DNA of 64,000 nucleotides from Zopfochytrium polystomum (lineage: Eukaryota; Chytridiomycota; Chytridiomycetes; Chytridiales; Chytridiaceae): contig JAIVFJ010000158.1 in the NCBI GenBank assembly GCA_025765615.1, positions 1 through 64,000 on the forward strand, read 5' to 3'. The translations under genes were made by a program, and so were the position numbers. Positions within the stretch are counted from its first letter, which is position 1, and each line of letters opens with the position of its first letter. Positions 11,285-23,952 of the stretch are shown here, piece after piece. The notes beneath the pieces are model-generated. The model did no database searches and was not told the origin of the DNA. It saw nothing but the letters and a program-made list of their open reading frames with translations.

Positions 11285-12634
11285 CGTGCACCACTTTTTT
11301 CCTTTTTTTTTTCACCGCCAAAGAGTGGCCTTCTGCAAAACCTGCCTGCCATCGTTGGTGACAGCGACGGCAAGGGGCCGCCCACTAAATTGCGGGATGC
11401 TGGGGTGAATAGAGTCTGTAACGGCTGCGGTAAGCTCGAGCACTGGTGCTCGTGAGGGTGTGGCTCAGTGGAGTTCGCTCATGTATGCGATGGTGATGGC
11501 ACCTCCTTCACGGCCATCAACATCGCAGGGAAATCGAAGGCGGCCATCAAAGCCAGGCAACGTCAAGGGGTACCCGCTTGAGAACGCGTCGGAGACTCGA
11601 TGCTCCTCGCCGTCGTGAGCCCGTCAAAGGTTTGGTGACCCTTAATGTTGTTCTACAAGTAAACTATGCACCGATGCGAACTCATGATGATGCTCAAAGA
11701 GACTGCCTGTTGATAATTTTGATGTTGTTGTGCCCATCTCGGCAAAAAGTAGTTGATGCACCTGTAGCGGCACACTCTGAGACTCATCGCAGCGACTGTG
11801 TCCTGCAGGAAGAAGTTTCTGGAGCGAAATCGTAGGACCAATGAGGTTAAGTGGAATGAACTGATGTTAGTGGGCCATCGAGTGAGGAAAAGCAATTAGC
11901 AAACAGTTCATGGTAGTTTCAGCAGGACCGTAGTCAAGCTTATCTTCTTCGGGTTGCGTCATGGAATGGACAGCGAAGGTTGGGGTGGTGTAGTCAGTGA
12001 GAGTGGCGGTGGTGGTTGCGGGGTGGTTTGGCAAGTTGGCAGGGAAGGTTTGGTTGGTGGTGATACCAAGGATGGCAGTGGTGTCAGGCCAGAATTTTTC
12101 GTTGAAGTAGTGCGCAGATATGATGAAGGTCATGATGCTTATCGATGCGAAGAGGCTCATCTTTTAGGCTTTGCAAAGGAGGCAAGAAAGGAAACATTGA
12201 GTGATGGAGTAACAAGCTTTTGATGGGAGTGACTTTTTGTTCCAACTTGAAACTCTGAAGTCTATTTAAGAGATTGCTGTTCTTTTAAAAAGGTGGTGTT
12301 GAATGGATTAGATTGTTTGGGCCTTTGCTTGTGCAAATAGGTGGGTGCACACTGTCGCGCAGTTTAATGGTCCATGGGCGCTGCAGGGCTGGGCTACTGC
12401 AGCGTCTGTGTTGCGAGATTTGGAAGGTTCCTTTTGTGCAACCAGCTGCAGTCAGGACAGCCTCTGCTGGCTGTATCTGATGCAATCGGAGGTACCTGGA
12501 CTCAGTTCTGTCGTCTCTGGGAGGTGTATCTCACCTTCTTGTTTCAAGTGATACAACTTGAACTCTGTGATCATGGGGGGGAAGGTGCATTGTCTGTAAA
12601 GAGCTGAAAGTCCATACAATTCTCTATTCCACAG
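11285..12634. other. Intergenic DNA, no supported gene
   Basis: Between the kinase start and the gypsy fragment I see only short, unconserved open frames. A minus-strand frame at 11867-12160 begins with a hydrophobic segment but has no recognisable domain or clear splice partners. The composition changes here from CpG-rich (gene side) to CpG-poor (transposon side). Confidence 0.5.
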
Positions 12635-14060
12635 AAAGGGGATAAGCTCCTCATTGAAGTTGATGCTTTGGGTTATGCCCTTGGCCTTTGTACTGTGGAC
12701 CCACAGGAACCCCATAATCACGAAAAGAGAAAGCCTGTTGCTTTTGCTTCCGTGTTCTCACTGATGCTGAGACACACTATTGGACCCATGATTGTGAAGG
12801 TCTTGCTGTCATGTGAGCCGTTGACACTTTTGAGCATACCTGTTCGGTCAGTTGTTCATTGCATGCGCCAATCCTACAGCTGTTTTTGAAAGCACTGCTT
12901 ACTGGATGCTTCCCCTGCTGGGCTTACCACCTCTCTGACTACAACATTGAGCTTGTTCACATCTCCCTGGTTAAAATATCATCGTCGGTTACGTCCTCTC
13001 CCAGGTCTTCCTTGGCCTGCAGTGCAATCTTGTGAAAATGTTCCTCCTGATTGCAAACATCCATTTTATGTACCCACAACCATCAACAGCAAGGTGGAGC
13101 AAAAAAAGAGGGTACTCAATAAGGAGCCTGTGCCCCTTGCTGACCCTGAGTTGCCTGGCTCGGGTCACCTTGATAGTATGTATCAATCCCTGTTTATGTA
13201 ACAACGTCAAGAGATGGAAACTCTCCCCGCAGCTGCTGATGCCCATCCTGCAAGAACTGGATCCAGTTAGCAAGAAGAACCTCTTACACCACGCTCTCAC
13301 TTGCATTCAGAGTGCACTGCCAAAACTGCCCGTGCTTGTGGCGCCCAAGTGGAAGCCTTCGCTGAACAGCTCCACTTGGAACGTGAATGGAATTAATTCT
13401 TGGCTCAAAGTCTCCTGCAAGGCCAGTTTGCCTTATACTCAGGACCTGACCATGGTCAGTGCTTTGAGAACTATTTGAATTCTCATTCTTCAGCCATTGT
13501 TTGCCTCCAAGAGACTCGCCTTGGCCCGAAGAGCCAGAAGCTTGTAGACCAGTTCAGTACCGCCTAGAGTTGCTCACCAACATATCCAGGGACTTACGCA
13601 ACCATGTTGCCATCTGTCATGTTTGCCAAAAAAGCAAGAGTATTCCCACTCGCATTGGAACTCTCCGTCCCATACCTATTGGAAATGCCCCCTGGGAGCA
13701 AGTTGCAGTTGATTTTGCAGGACCACTAGAAACTCCCGAAGGTCATAGATACATCATGATTGTCCTTGATTACTTCACTCAATGGGTTGAAGCTATCCCT
13801 GAAACTACTGCTGAGACTACCACTCAGGCTCTTGTGGAACAGGTATTCTGCCAACAAGGAATTCCTGTTCCTCTCCATTTCAATTGAGACCAATCCTTCA
13901 CAAGCAGCCTGTTTGGTGCACTGGAAAAGGCACTTGGCTTGAAGAAGTTCTTTACAACACCATGCTGGCCTTGTGCTAACAGTGCTGTCGAATGGTCTAT
14001 ACGGAATTTGAAAACAATGATACATTCTTACATTGACCAACAGACCCATGATGACTGACC
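12635..14060 (+). mobile_element. Decayed Ty3/gypsy retrotransposon (RNase H and integrase)
   Basis: Pieces of pol lie in order but in shifting frames. At 12640-12960: an RNase H segment (IEVDALGYALG, then PVAFAS, then SLTDAETHYWTHDCEGLAVM with a stop after it, and WAYHLSDYNIELVH). At 13560-13890: the integrase HHCC-finger end (CHVCQKSK) and the catalytic core start (WEQVAVDFAGPLE, YIMIVLDYFTQW). A frame change follows, then KALGLKKFFTTPCWP and SIRNLKTMI to about 14060. No LTRs, reverse transcriptase or gag were found, and stops and frameshifts rule out function. A separate AP-endonuclease fragment sits inside at 13340-13560. Confidence 0.8.
13340..13560 (+). mobile_element. AP-endonuclease fragment, probably from a LINE
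   Basis: STWNVNGINSWLK near 13370-13410 and, one frame over, FENYLNSHSSAIVCLQETRLG near 13465-13530 are the first two conserved blocks of exonuclease III-type endonucleases (TWNVNG and IICLQET). Their spacing fits one domain broken by a frameshift. Such domains form the N-terminus of many LINE ORF2 proteins. It interrupts the gypsy remnant between RNase H and integrase, which suggests nesting or chimeric rearrangement. Confidence 0.6.
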
Positions 14061-15690
14061 TTTTCTACTCCTGTATGTCCTCTGTGCATATCAAACCCAC
14101 GTTCATGCTTTGACAGGAAAAATGCCATTTTTCTGATGCACAGGCGAGATGTACACTTGTGAGACTATACTCACTCCTTTGACCCCAGGATCTGGGACCT
14201 AGAGTGAAGGAAAGCAAGTAAGAGGCTAAAACTAACTTTATTGGGCTGTTGTCTTGGAGGTGTTTCAACCCTACCACTTGCCTAGTCCACAAAGTATCCC
14301 TACTGATCTGTCTAACAGGGGTCTCAAACACAAAGAATGAACATTCAGGGCACAATCCTCTGAAGGATTGGTGCAGGAGCACAGATTACGTGGCTGTGGC
14401 GGAGGGTGCAACACAACTGCAGAATAAAGAGAGAAGAGGGCAACAGGGGGTTTCATCTTGCAAATAACCTAATCTCAAACACAACAGGAGTGGTTAAAAG
14501 CGGACAAACAGGACGCCTCCTAGCTTTTGGGGTGCTGTGTGAGCCCTTGTTGTCCCCACCAATGAGGGGGAGGGGGAGAAGGGAGTCGACTATGTAGGGG
14601 TCAGAAGGTTGCCAGCAAGGAACTCGGAAGCGGAAACACCTGCAATTGAGCATGTGCCACGCCTGGCCGCAACCACTCAATCACTTGACCAACAGGCTTC
14701 ATTGCATTGCAATCGCACTCACACAACTCTTTCTTGCAGCAATTGGACCAAGGCAGGCACTTGTAGATTGAACTCTCTGGCGTCAGTGGCAGCGCTCCTC
14801 ACTGCCCCCAACACCCTCGCAGACAGGAGGGTGGGGGACAACAATGCTGTTGTTGCAGCGGGCAAGTGATGAAATCCCACCCAGGACTAGAGGGACTTGG
14901 TGTGTGTGGAGAGGAAGAGAGAGAGAGAGAGCGCAGGGAGGAGTGAGTGGGAGAGGGAAGAGAGAGCAAATGGAGGAAGTGCCATTCGCCAAACATTCAA
15001 CAATGCCAGCCCATCCAGCTCAATTGATGACTTTGAAAACAGATCGTCAGGGCTGCAGCAACACACAGACACTCAAAGCCCCTTGTGTTACCAGGACCTG
15101 AATTCTTATGTGTGTGAGATCGAACAATTTCAGTGACTGTTTGTCCAAGGTCATGGCCAGAACAGACTTGATGAGTTTGTGCGTAAAATGCAGAGCAAAC
15201 TGCGCACAGACCTCGAACACGGCTCAGCTCAGAGTTGTTTTGGACCAGTTGTGGCAGCTTTTTTTTATTTTTTTTTTTTTTTATTGTTCCAGCCCCAGAG
15301 GGGCTGGTGGGAAGAGAAAGAGCCATCAATGGTGAACTGCAATGGACTACGTCCAGGTATCACCTCAGCAAACCCACCCCATGCGCTGCAGACTTACAGG
15401 GTTGTCAGGTATCTCCACCGCACATAAAGCCACAATGATCAAAGGAGAAGGGGAAAACACAGAATCAAGAAAATAGAGAAGTGAGTCTGAAGGAGGTCAG
15501 TGTAAGAGAGGGGAGCAGCTGCGAAAAGTCAGAGGGTTGGGATAAGTCAGATTAGGCTACAGCCCATGTCAAGATTGAGAAGGGCAACAGTGGGCTCAGT
15601 GAACATCAGGGGGCTCAGCAGGAGATGGGTGACAAGTGGCTCTTGCTTGTTGGCATGAGGGAAGTTGTATTGCATGGTGAAGCCAGATAA
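14061..15690. other. CpG-poor intergenic DNA with simple repeats
   Basis: No gene or recognisable transposon domain. It contains a (GA)n tract near 14910-14935, a T-run at about 15262-15282, and a small hairpin CCAGCCCC/GGGGCTGG just after it near 15290-15307. Open frames are short and unconserved. Confidence 0.5.
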
Positions 15691-15699
15691 TGCCTGCAA

Positions 15700-16590
15700 C
15701 AAGTTTTATGCAGCCAAGGTTGTGGTCAATCCATCTGGAAGAAGCCTTGGTGCGCAAAAGCCAGATGCCTGGGCAAGTGTCAGTGGAGTGCTGGGGACTA
15801 CATGTGGTGCAGTGAGGTTGAGAGGGTTGTGAAGAGCTGTTACAAGTTCTGTGGGATGATGGAGTGGGAGGGAGGGAAGAGTTGATGTTTGGAGAAGACA
15901 GTGGGTGAGAGGCTGCGGAACGAGGGTGAGAGGCCTGGGAATTTGGTGGAGGGGATCTGCGGGGCTTGGAGCGCTTGTCAGAGAGGGCTTGATGGACTTT
16001 GACTTCTCCCAAGAGATAGTGTCATCACAACGGGGGATCCAAATAAGTTGATGGGCGTCAAGAAGGAGCTGATGGAAAGCGGTGACAAGGGTTTTAAGTA
16101 CAGAGGCAGCAGGGTTATCACGTGAGAATAAGGAGTCATAAAAGGATTGAGGGATGAAGCCACGAAGGAGGGAGGAAAAATTGATACAAGATTGATGATC
16201 AAAGAGAAATTCAGGGCAGGAGAGCCAGTAAATGGGATGGGCTTGGGGAGGAGAGCGACCATGAGGTGCAGGAGGAACAGAGGAGGAAAGAGTTTCAGCA
16301 AGGGTGTTGCGAATCATGGCAATGGTGTCAGCAGCTGCAGGGCATTGCCAGACATGCTCTGTGGTTTCCAGAGCGTGGTGGCATCGACGACAGAGCCCAT
16401 CAGGTAGACTTGAGGGTGTCGTTGGTGTAGAACTTTTTGGGTGGGCAAAGTGTTGCTGAGGATTTGAAGTTGATACTTGCGACGAGCAGAGCCAGGGAGG
16501 GTGCCAAAGAGGGAAGAGGGTTTAATTCCAGAGTGGAGAACAAGAAATGTGGCTCCCCAATGAACCAGGTCAGGGTTGTGGACAATATGG
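15700..16590 (-). mobile_element. 3' part of a LINE (non-LTR retrotransposon) with terminal zinc knuckle
   Basis: Read on the minus strand, 16590-16310 gives RRKYQLQILSNTLPTQKVL followed, after a frame change, by LCRRCHHALETTEHVWQCP. This C-x2-C-x7-H-x4-C arrangement after an 'LPT...L..R' segment is typical of the domain after the reverse transcriptase in many LINEs (zf-RVT). The frame then runs on to about 15706 through a non-conserved tail. The reverse transcriptase core is absent, so this looks like a 5'-truncated, mutated insertion. Confidence 0.6.
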
Positions 16591-16779
16591 GCAAAGGTGA
16601 GAGTGCTACTGCTAACCTGGTGAGCGATTGCGACTGTCCTGCGACCGTCCCAACCTCACGACGTGCGGGTTTGTTGTTTGACCTTTTTTTTCTCTGTTGA
16701 TTTTTCTGACAAGTTGTCCTTTCAGAACGAGAACAACAACACAGAAGTGCGAGCATGAACTCCCACACTCCCCCTCATG

Positions 16780-17900
16780 CGTGACACCCTTCTACCCACT
16801 AAATTGAAGTCCCAATACTTCTTCATGTTTCCTGAACACAGAGGGTCCCAACAACTTGGTAAAAATGTCCGCAACCTGTTAGTTTTGGGTCTTTTGGTGT
16901 AAGCAGTGTGCAGGAGCTTTGACCTGATGATACTGCTCTGCAAGGATGACTTGCAGCATTTTGCAAGTGATGGTCCTTGTAACAGTTTTGTATAAAGACA
17001 AACACAAGACTGACAGAAGCCAAGATCAACCTCCCACCACCACCACCTTCAGTAGTGTACACCACAGCAGCCCAATCCATCAATCAGCCAACATAGCATA
17101 TTCTTTCACAACCATCTCCATTGTCAGCTTGTGCTCAACAGAGGTGACTTTCTCAGCTGGATTTTCTCCCGCATGAATTCGACCTTCACTGCTTTGTGCT
17201 TGGTACACTCGAGATTCCAGTCCCCAGTCGCTGTCTTGATGACTGAGGTGTTGTCTTCGCAGATAGAGGTTGGCCCTGAATCAGGGAGACCAATCTCCCC
17301 CAACATTCTGCACAACCAAATCGCTTCCTTCGTGGCCTCCAAGAGGCCTTCCAATTCTGCCACTGTTGTCAATGTTGCAACCAAGGCTGTATGTTTGCTC
17401 CTCCAGCTAATAGCACAGTTTCGCAAGGAAGAATACAAATCCATGGACAGACTTTGCAGACACTTTGTCTGAGGCACAGTCAGAATCAGAGTATCCCACA
17501 AGTTCCATCTTGCCGCCCTGTTGAAACACAAGTGGCGCATCGGCAGTTCCGTTGACGTAGCAAAGCACATCTAGACATGCCTCCCAGTGTTTGTCTGTTG
17601 CATTGGCCAAAACTTGGCCCAACCATCCAACAGCAAATGATAAGTCTGGTCGAGTCCAAACTGCTGGGAAATTCAAGCAGCCCACCAATTCTTGCATGGG
17701 CTTCTCCGTTTGTGGCTCTTCACCACACTTCTCCAGAACAAGCCCTGGCACCATCGGGGTGGAGATAGCCTTTATTAGGCGGAACTGACTGCTTAGCAGC
17801 AAGAGGCACAAGACAGACGCAAACCTATTGTGACTGTCAGTTATCGTTCTCACAATGCTCATGGGAGAGCAAGCCACCACCAATGCAGACCTGGGCGCTG
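16780..17900 (-). mobile_element. Decayed Ty1/copia retrotransposon, C-terminal pol
   Basis: Minus-strand frames give the copia thumb and RNase H region: ELVGCLNFPAVWTRPDLSFAV, HWEACLDVLCYVNGT, LVGYSDSDCASDK, WRSKHTALVATLTTVAELEGL, EAIWLCRMLGEIGL, and near the end VADIFTKLLGPSVFRKH at about 16810-16880, where copia proteins normally finish with AD.FTK. Frame changes occur near 17480 and about 250 bp of unrelated or diverged sequence separates the last two blocks. No LTR pair was identified. Non-functional. Confidence 0.8.
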
Positions 17901-18289
17901 GCTTGTGCTGATGACAAATACTCCAAGTAATAAGTGGAATGGAAACCTGGTGTCAACAGTTTTCCTCCTCCTCTGCTCAAGCAGATAATATAGGAGAGGT
18001 TTTACCCTGTGCCAGTCACGCTTGCCTAGCAACTATTACAGCACGCATATCATCATTATGTATCAATAATTCATAACAGAGTTTTTTTTGCTCTTTTCTC
18101 TCCAATTTGGGGGAAGGACCACCCACAAACACACATCTCCACTTCATTCACTCCTTCCACTCACTCACTCAGAGTAGACTGTTTACAGAAACAGTATATG
18201 AAGGACAAGCAAACACCCTGGGGAATCAAGCTGTGGGGACTGGGCGATCCTACAACCGGATATCTTTACACAACTTTGAATGTTTACAG
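17901..18289. other. Short spacer between copia and piggyBac remnants
   Basis: No supported gene. AT-rich, with a T-run near 18081-18088. It may include the copia 5' part or a piggyBac end, but I could not identify terminal repeats. Confidence 0.4.
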
Positions 18290-19252
18290 TGAGAAGTCAT
18301 CTAATGCTGAGAACAGACAAAATTCTATCAGTCTTGGTAGTGATGTGGTCCTATGAAAGATGGAAGGCTTGACTGGAATGTACTGCTGTGTCAACACTGA
18401 TCGATTCTTTACAAGTATTCCTCTTGCCAAAGCCTTGCTGAATCAAGAAACTCATCTCTGAGGAACTATGATGGAGCGACAGAAACATTTCCCTCCCAAC
18501 TGCAAAATTGCGAGCCAAGAGGCGCTGGAATGCAGAAGCGGTCGTCATGCTCCCATGAGAATGGAAATGTGACCATTGTTGGTTATTATGACAAGCGACC
18601 CAGCCCATCTACCTGGCTTCAGCATGTGATTCTGGAAGTACGTTGGACGATGAAGTCTTGTCACACCATGATGGGAAAATTTATTGTTCAAGGAAGCCAT
18701 CAGTGATTGTCCATTACAACAAGTTCATGGGAGGCGTTGATTGTGTTGATCACTTGATGGGAATCTCCAACACCCAACAAAAGAGTTACACATGCTATCA
18801 CAAGCTCTTTTTTTGGGCGCTGGATGCTTGCATGAGTAATGCTTGCATCATTTACAAGATGGTAAAAGGCCAAGGCTTTGACATCTCAATTGATGATTTC
18901 TGCAAAGCTCTTGCCTCAGCCACTGCTGTGCTTGAATGATGACAGTGAAGTAGCAGACAGTGGCTACTATTCTGGACAAAAAGGCACTAATACTGTTGAT
19001 CATATTCCTATGCAGTACTTTGCAAAAAAGTTTCGCCAATTCACATCAAAACCAGCCAAGAGAGAAACAGAAAAAATGAGAGTCAAGTGTGGATTGTGTC
19101 AAACCAAGGTCTCAATAATGTGTTCCATCTGCTTGCGTGGGTACTGTGTGGAGGATTGCTTCGAGAATCACATCGAAAACATTCGACAGTTTGGCCCTGT
19201 TCTAGCTTTGATGCTGGATGAAAATTGTGAATCATGCAATCAGAATGTCTGA
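18290..19252 (+). pseudogene. piggyBac-type transposase, decayed
   Basis: The 18643-18939 frame has the conserved late block of the DDE_Tnp_1_7 domain: KPSVIVHYNKFMGGVDCVDH, then WALDACMSNACIIY. A frame shift near 18935 leads to 19250, which encodes the C-terminal cysteine-rich finger of piggyBac proteins (VKCGLCQT...CSICLRGYC..DCF, then NCESC). Upstream, 18300-18640 gives degenerate pieces of the same family (GNVTIVGYYDKRPS) with stops. The catalytic Asp region is not intact, so the copy is inactive. It ends 60 bp from the end of ARMC4. Confidence 0.75.
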
Positions 19253-19309
19253 AAATCCAAACCATCCAAATTTATTGTGGTCCACCTCCCTTTCCTCCCA
19301 CCACGCTCT

Positions 19310-22300
19310 TCAAGATAGAATGGTTGCCTTTTCGCTAGCCAGAGCCAACCTGTAGAAAGAGTTTCATTAATAAACAAAAAAAAGCAAGCGCTGAACGTGA
19401 AAAATTCTTCGCTTCAAGGATTTACCGTCGAATGTTTCCGATAGTGCCAGCGGCCGCTTCCTGCAACGCCGCATCAGACGATCCCACCATTCCGAGTAGC
19501 AGTTGGACGACGCCGTGCTCATGCATTGTTATGCAGTTGTCCGCTTTGATTTTCAGGAGCGGTGTGCGGGAGAAAGATGAGGAATAATCCGCAGCACACC
19601 CGAATTGAAACTCACCATCCATTGAGAGTTGATGGAGCGCGCGTGCGGTAGATCGGTGAACCTCCTCATCTGGACTCTTTAGATATTTGACCAATGGTGC
19701 GACTGCACTTGCAGAGCCAAAAGCGACACGGTTGTTGCCCCAGTGGCAACACCGAGCTATTGCTTCCGCTAAATGCTTCCGGAGCTTGTCGTTTCGAGTA
19801 TTGGTCAACTTCGCCAGCATTGGGACTACTCCGTGGTCGGTTATAACCGCCAGATTCTCCTCTAAGAAAACTTCGCTTTAGCGATAACTAACTTAAGGGC
19901 AAAGTATTACCATCTTTCGCAATGTTGGCTATCGCAGCACAAACGCTCGCAAGAACCTCGGTGTGGTCTGACTTTAACAGAGACACGATAAGCTCCAGAC
20001 CACCAACGAATGAGCGGACCATTTCGCCCGCATCCTTTGCTAGACGTTTTGAAGGTATAATAATTTTTTTTAGATGAATTACTGCATTTTTAGCGATCCC
20101 AACCGTGCTCAATGCAAGGAGATATGGCCCACGCTGCCGAAGCTTGCACGTGCTGATTGTTCGACTTAAGAAGTGACCACAACAGACGCACACCGTCGAG
20201 CCGATCAATTATAACCATGCTCTCGCCATCCAACGCGCACGCTCCAACAGCAGTAGTAACATTAACGAGTAGTCCTTGATTAGTGCCCGTAAGAAGGCCC
20301 ACGAGCGGTGTTATGCCGTTCCCTTCCCGAATCCCTTGACGACCCTCGACTACTCTCCGTGGTGAATGGGTTTATAAGCGCTCACCCACAAGTTTTGCTT
20401 TAAAAACTCTAATCTTGCCTGTTTGTGCGCACGCGCCCAAAGCCCCAACAACGTTAACGAGGACGTCTTCGGGCTGGTTATCCATGAGGCCAATGAGCTT
20501 TTTTATTGTGTTTAGCTTGTTGAAAGCAGCAACGTTTTCCACTGAAGAATGATAGCGCGTATGAGCGACGGTGGATTTCGAAGCGAAAAGAGTATACTTA
20601 ACAGTTTTGCGCGCATTTCCACACTGCACCAGTAGCTGCGACGAGTAGCTCTTTGTTCGTCGTGTTGTCGAGAAGGTTTACAAGAGGATTAAGGCCCCCA
20701 AACTGACGAACTAGAGTTCTTGTTTCATCTGTTACCCCACCAAATAATTAGCCGTTGAACTGTCCTAAATAAAGTGAACCTTCTTGAGCGCATTTGAAAA
20801 TTGCGCTTGCGCAGTGTGTCTGCAAAAACTCGTTTTTACTGGATAGATTCTCCACCAAGAATTTGATCATCCCAGATGTACGGATCGCAATTCGATAATT
20901 CTCGTCCGATGCACACTCTTGCAAGATACCAACAACTGGGATGAGAAGTGCCTCATTCTGGGACTCGAGAAGATTTGCTAGCAGAGGAATGGATCCTGCA
21001 GCCTGAATCGCTTCCTTGTTCCGCGCTGAGTGGCGGTTATCTCTTTGCTGAAACAAATCCGGAACCAACCGCTTTTACTGCAAGTCGCGAGAGCGAGAGC
21101 CCCAGAGACAGCCACGGTCTCGTCTTTAGCACCAGGCTTCACTTTTAGCAGGCGTACAAGTTTGCGGATTCCGCCGTATCTTCGAACTGCTCGTCGGTTC
21201 CGCGCTGATAATGTTCATAATTTATCAGTCTGATTGTCGTCCGTCAGCTCGCACTCACCGTTTTTGGCACAATGGGCTATCGTCTCCGCAGCTAAGCACT
21301 TGATCAAATCATCAGAATCCTTCAAAAGTTCGACCAGAGGCTGCATTCCGTCCAAATCTGATATGGCTGATCTGATTTGAACTATTTTCGAAATGTCACT
21401 ATCGAGATGAGAGTGGCAGGACGCTTTCTACCGTTTTGCGAAATCTCCTTCAGTATTTTGAGAGCCCCGATCTTACATTTGGGGTCGTCCGTATCCAGTA
21501 GATTGACAAGAGTGTCAAGGCCCCCTACGTCTCTTATGGCCAGTTGATTAAGCTCTTCAACAGCTTCAGTTAGGCTGCTTTAACTTTCAACGTGGCAAAT
21601 ACCGTTGGTAAGGTCGAAGTCGCGAAGAGAGCAAATTGCTATAATCGTCGCGGTCTGGTTTCCACATCGAAGATACTTCACCAGCTTTTGAATTTGATAA
21701 TATTCTGCGGGTAACTCATCTAATGAAAAATCCATATTTGATCAGCTCCTACAGATTTTGTTCATCGTCCTTACTATTTTCTTGCCGCTTTTCCTGGACC
21801 TCCTCGTCCATCGACGCATCTGATGCTCAGTTTAGTACTCGAGAAATATCACCTTTGTATGCAGTTTCGTTTTTTTTTTTTACCTGACTCGCTCTCGCTA
21901 TCGTCATCGTTGGTTGCGCTGTGCTGCCGACCTCCACGATGCTTGCTCTTTCCACCGTCGTGTCTTCCATGCTTCTCGTTTGCCTGGCCTTTTTTCTTCG
22001 CATTTGCCGCCTCTTCAAGGTTCAAACCGAGCGTCCGCCATTTAAGAGAGGGCTCCGTATTGGCTGCCGTTCTCGTTTTGGTTTGAGCTTTTCCTCTGTT
22101 GCAATGTTGAATACTGAGAGTAGCGACCGACAGCTTGATCACCTCTTTTTGGTTACCGCCCCTCGCTTTGCATCTTTCGCCCTGGCAGTTCCAGGGCCAT
22201 GACTATCGATTTCGCGCTCGTCATCAGAGGACTAACCAAGCCACGGAAAAGGTTTGGAGATTAGAGATCAGTTCGAAACAGATGATGATCCTTCACCTGA

Positions 22301-23660
22301 TCATCCTCGGCATCATTTTTTTGGTTGAAGTCGCTTGCTGCGCTGTAAGTGGTGGGCTTCTTTTCGGCCACTGGTTAAATGAGTAAGATATCCTGCCGTT
22401 TGTTCGCGCGCGGTACCTTTACCGAATCGATTGTCTGCTCTGTAGAGGAAATCTTGTTTGTCAATTTTCGCTGCGAAATGTGCCGATCTTGCTTTGAGCA
22501 GCAGAAGAAGGGAAGAAAACATCTCTGATGCCTTCTCGTAATTGAGTTTCTCGTTCCCTAATATTTTTGTTTTACGCCAGCAATAGTCGATTGCAGTGAT
22601 ACTCACCTTTTTCATCCGTGGAGTAGCCTTTGTTCACAAAATATCCAGACTTGGATGCAGTGACCAGGAACTTGTCGCAGTCTGGGCACTGAACTTCAAT
22701 GTATCCTAGCTCCCCGTAGACTTGTCGCCATGGGGGGGCCTTCACCCCGTTTGTGAAAGTGTAATCGGACTCAAAGGAAATACTTTCAAGTGCGCACTTC
22801 GCGTCCTTTCCGCAGAATGATTGCAACATTTGTAACTCAGATGTAACCTTTCCAATGTCTAAGCTTTTTTCTCTAGTGCATGTTTGTTTTAAACAAAGTC
22901 ATCTCCAACAGTACGGCACCTCACTTTTGCTGACCCTTGACTGCTGCCGATAGAAGATCGAGGTCATAGGAATTGATGATGAGGAGAAGTTTGTAGAGCC
23001 GTCCATTTAGCTCTCGCTTGCGTGGATCGACTTCAACATTATAAGAATCAAATGCATCCATTAAAACAGTTCCAGTGTTTTGCCCCGTCACGCCAAAAAT
23101 GCACCCAATCGGGTTCGAATTGACTAAAGGCTTTATAAGGACAGCTCTCGCAGAGTTGGACGGCCCCTACCCAAAAGTATGTCTTGGAGCTCCCGAAGCT
23201 TCATCTCCTCGGCAATCTTCAAAACCTTGTTCAAGTATTCGAAGGACGACACTTTTGCCATATATGGAGTCGATTCTCCAGCCGGGGCATTTGGAGCCTG
23301 CTCCAAAGTAAACAAGGGCGACCCGTCGGCTCTCAAAGCTACTGATGTAACCCAAGCCTTGGAATTTTTCGGACTCGGGAGGACGACATTCCACAGATTG
23401 GCCTGCGGTGCCGCCGAAAAGTGAGAGGGCCGCAGGCTGGTCGATGTCCACTGGAGCGGTCGTCGAAATTCTGCTTTCGCCTCCACGGGATGCTTTGTTG
23501 CGAGACTGTCAATTAGGTGCACAAGCTCGTACAGAAGGTCTTGATTGTCGATGGAGGTTTCTATGCCGCCCGCAGGCGTACCACCGTCCGCGCCGATCTG
23601 TGCGGCCGCACTCTGCGGACGTGACGCCCACTGGATCCTCGATGATAAAGTTGCCCCCAT
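19310..23660 (-). CDS. ARMC4: ARMC4/ODAD2-like outer dynein arm docking protein
   Basis: Twenty minus-strand exons: 23171-23660, 22925-23123, 22607-22863, 22423-22557, 22297-22370, 22143-22231, 21884-22095, 21775-21819, 21603-21719, 21432-21563, 21259-21381, 21070-21204, 20780-21025, 20603-20728, 20419-20541, 20104-20352, 19911-20039, 19616-19861, 19426-19543, 19310-19349 (1094 residues; vertebrate ARMC4 is about 1040). The N-terminal domain ([29 protein letters not shown]) is followed by a Lys/Ser-rich linker and about ten armadillo repeats from residue 490 ([50 protein letters not shown]) to the end [10 protein letters not shown]. Known role: attaching outer dynein arms to axonemal doublets. 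Its presence argues for a flagellated life stage. One junction is ambiguous: a 66-nt GC-AG intron (20353-20418) or a 33-nt GT-AG intron (20353-20385). Confidence 0.95.
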
Positions 23661-23952
23661 GATGTTTTCTTGAGTTCATAAAATTGTCACCAACGCGTTC
23701 CTACAAAACTGGAAAAAAGGAGTCGGAGAAGAACGAAGTTGAGGGAATTGAAATGATGTACTGCTTATGAAGGGAAGGGCAAGCACCACAAGGGATTAGA
23801 TTTTTCTTCTCGGCTTCGCTCTTACACTTCCGACCTCATTTCTTGGTGCCCTGTAGCTTGCACCCACAAAGCAGCTCCTTAAGACTTCCCGCGCTTAAGT
23901 TGGGGGGTGGCAAGCAAATAATTTATTGCGTACGTTTCACGACAACGAAAAC
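23661..23952. promoter_or_regulatory. ARMC4 upstream / ABCA downstream spacer
   Basis: The 292 bp between the ARMC4 start and the ABCA stop codon must hold the ARMC4 promoter and the ABCA 3' end. I see no TATA box or clear polyadenylation signal that can be called safely. Confidence 0.35.

Noticed and set aside
15596..16317. Pro/Ser-rich minus frame of about 200 codons as a host gene
   Set aside because: It is continuous with the LINE zinc-knuckle segment and lies in CpG-poor repeat DNA.
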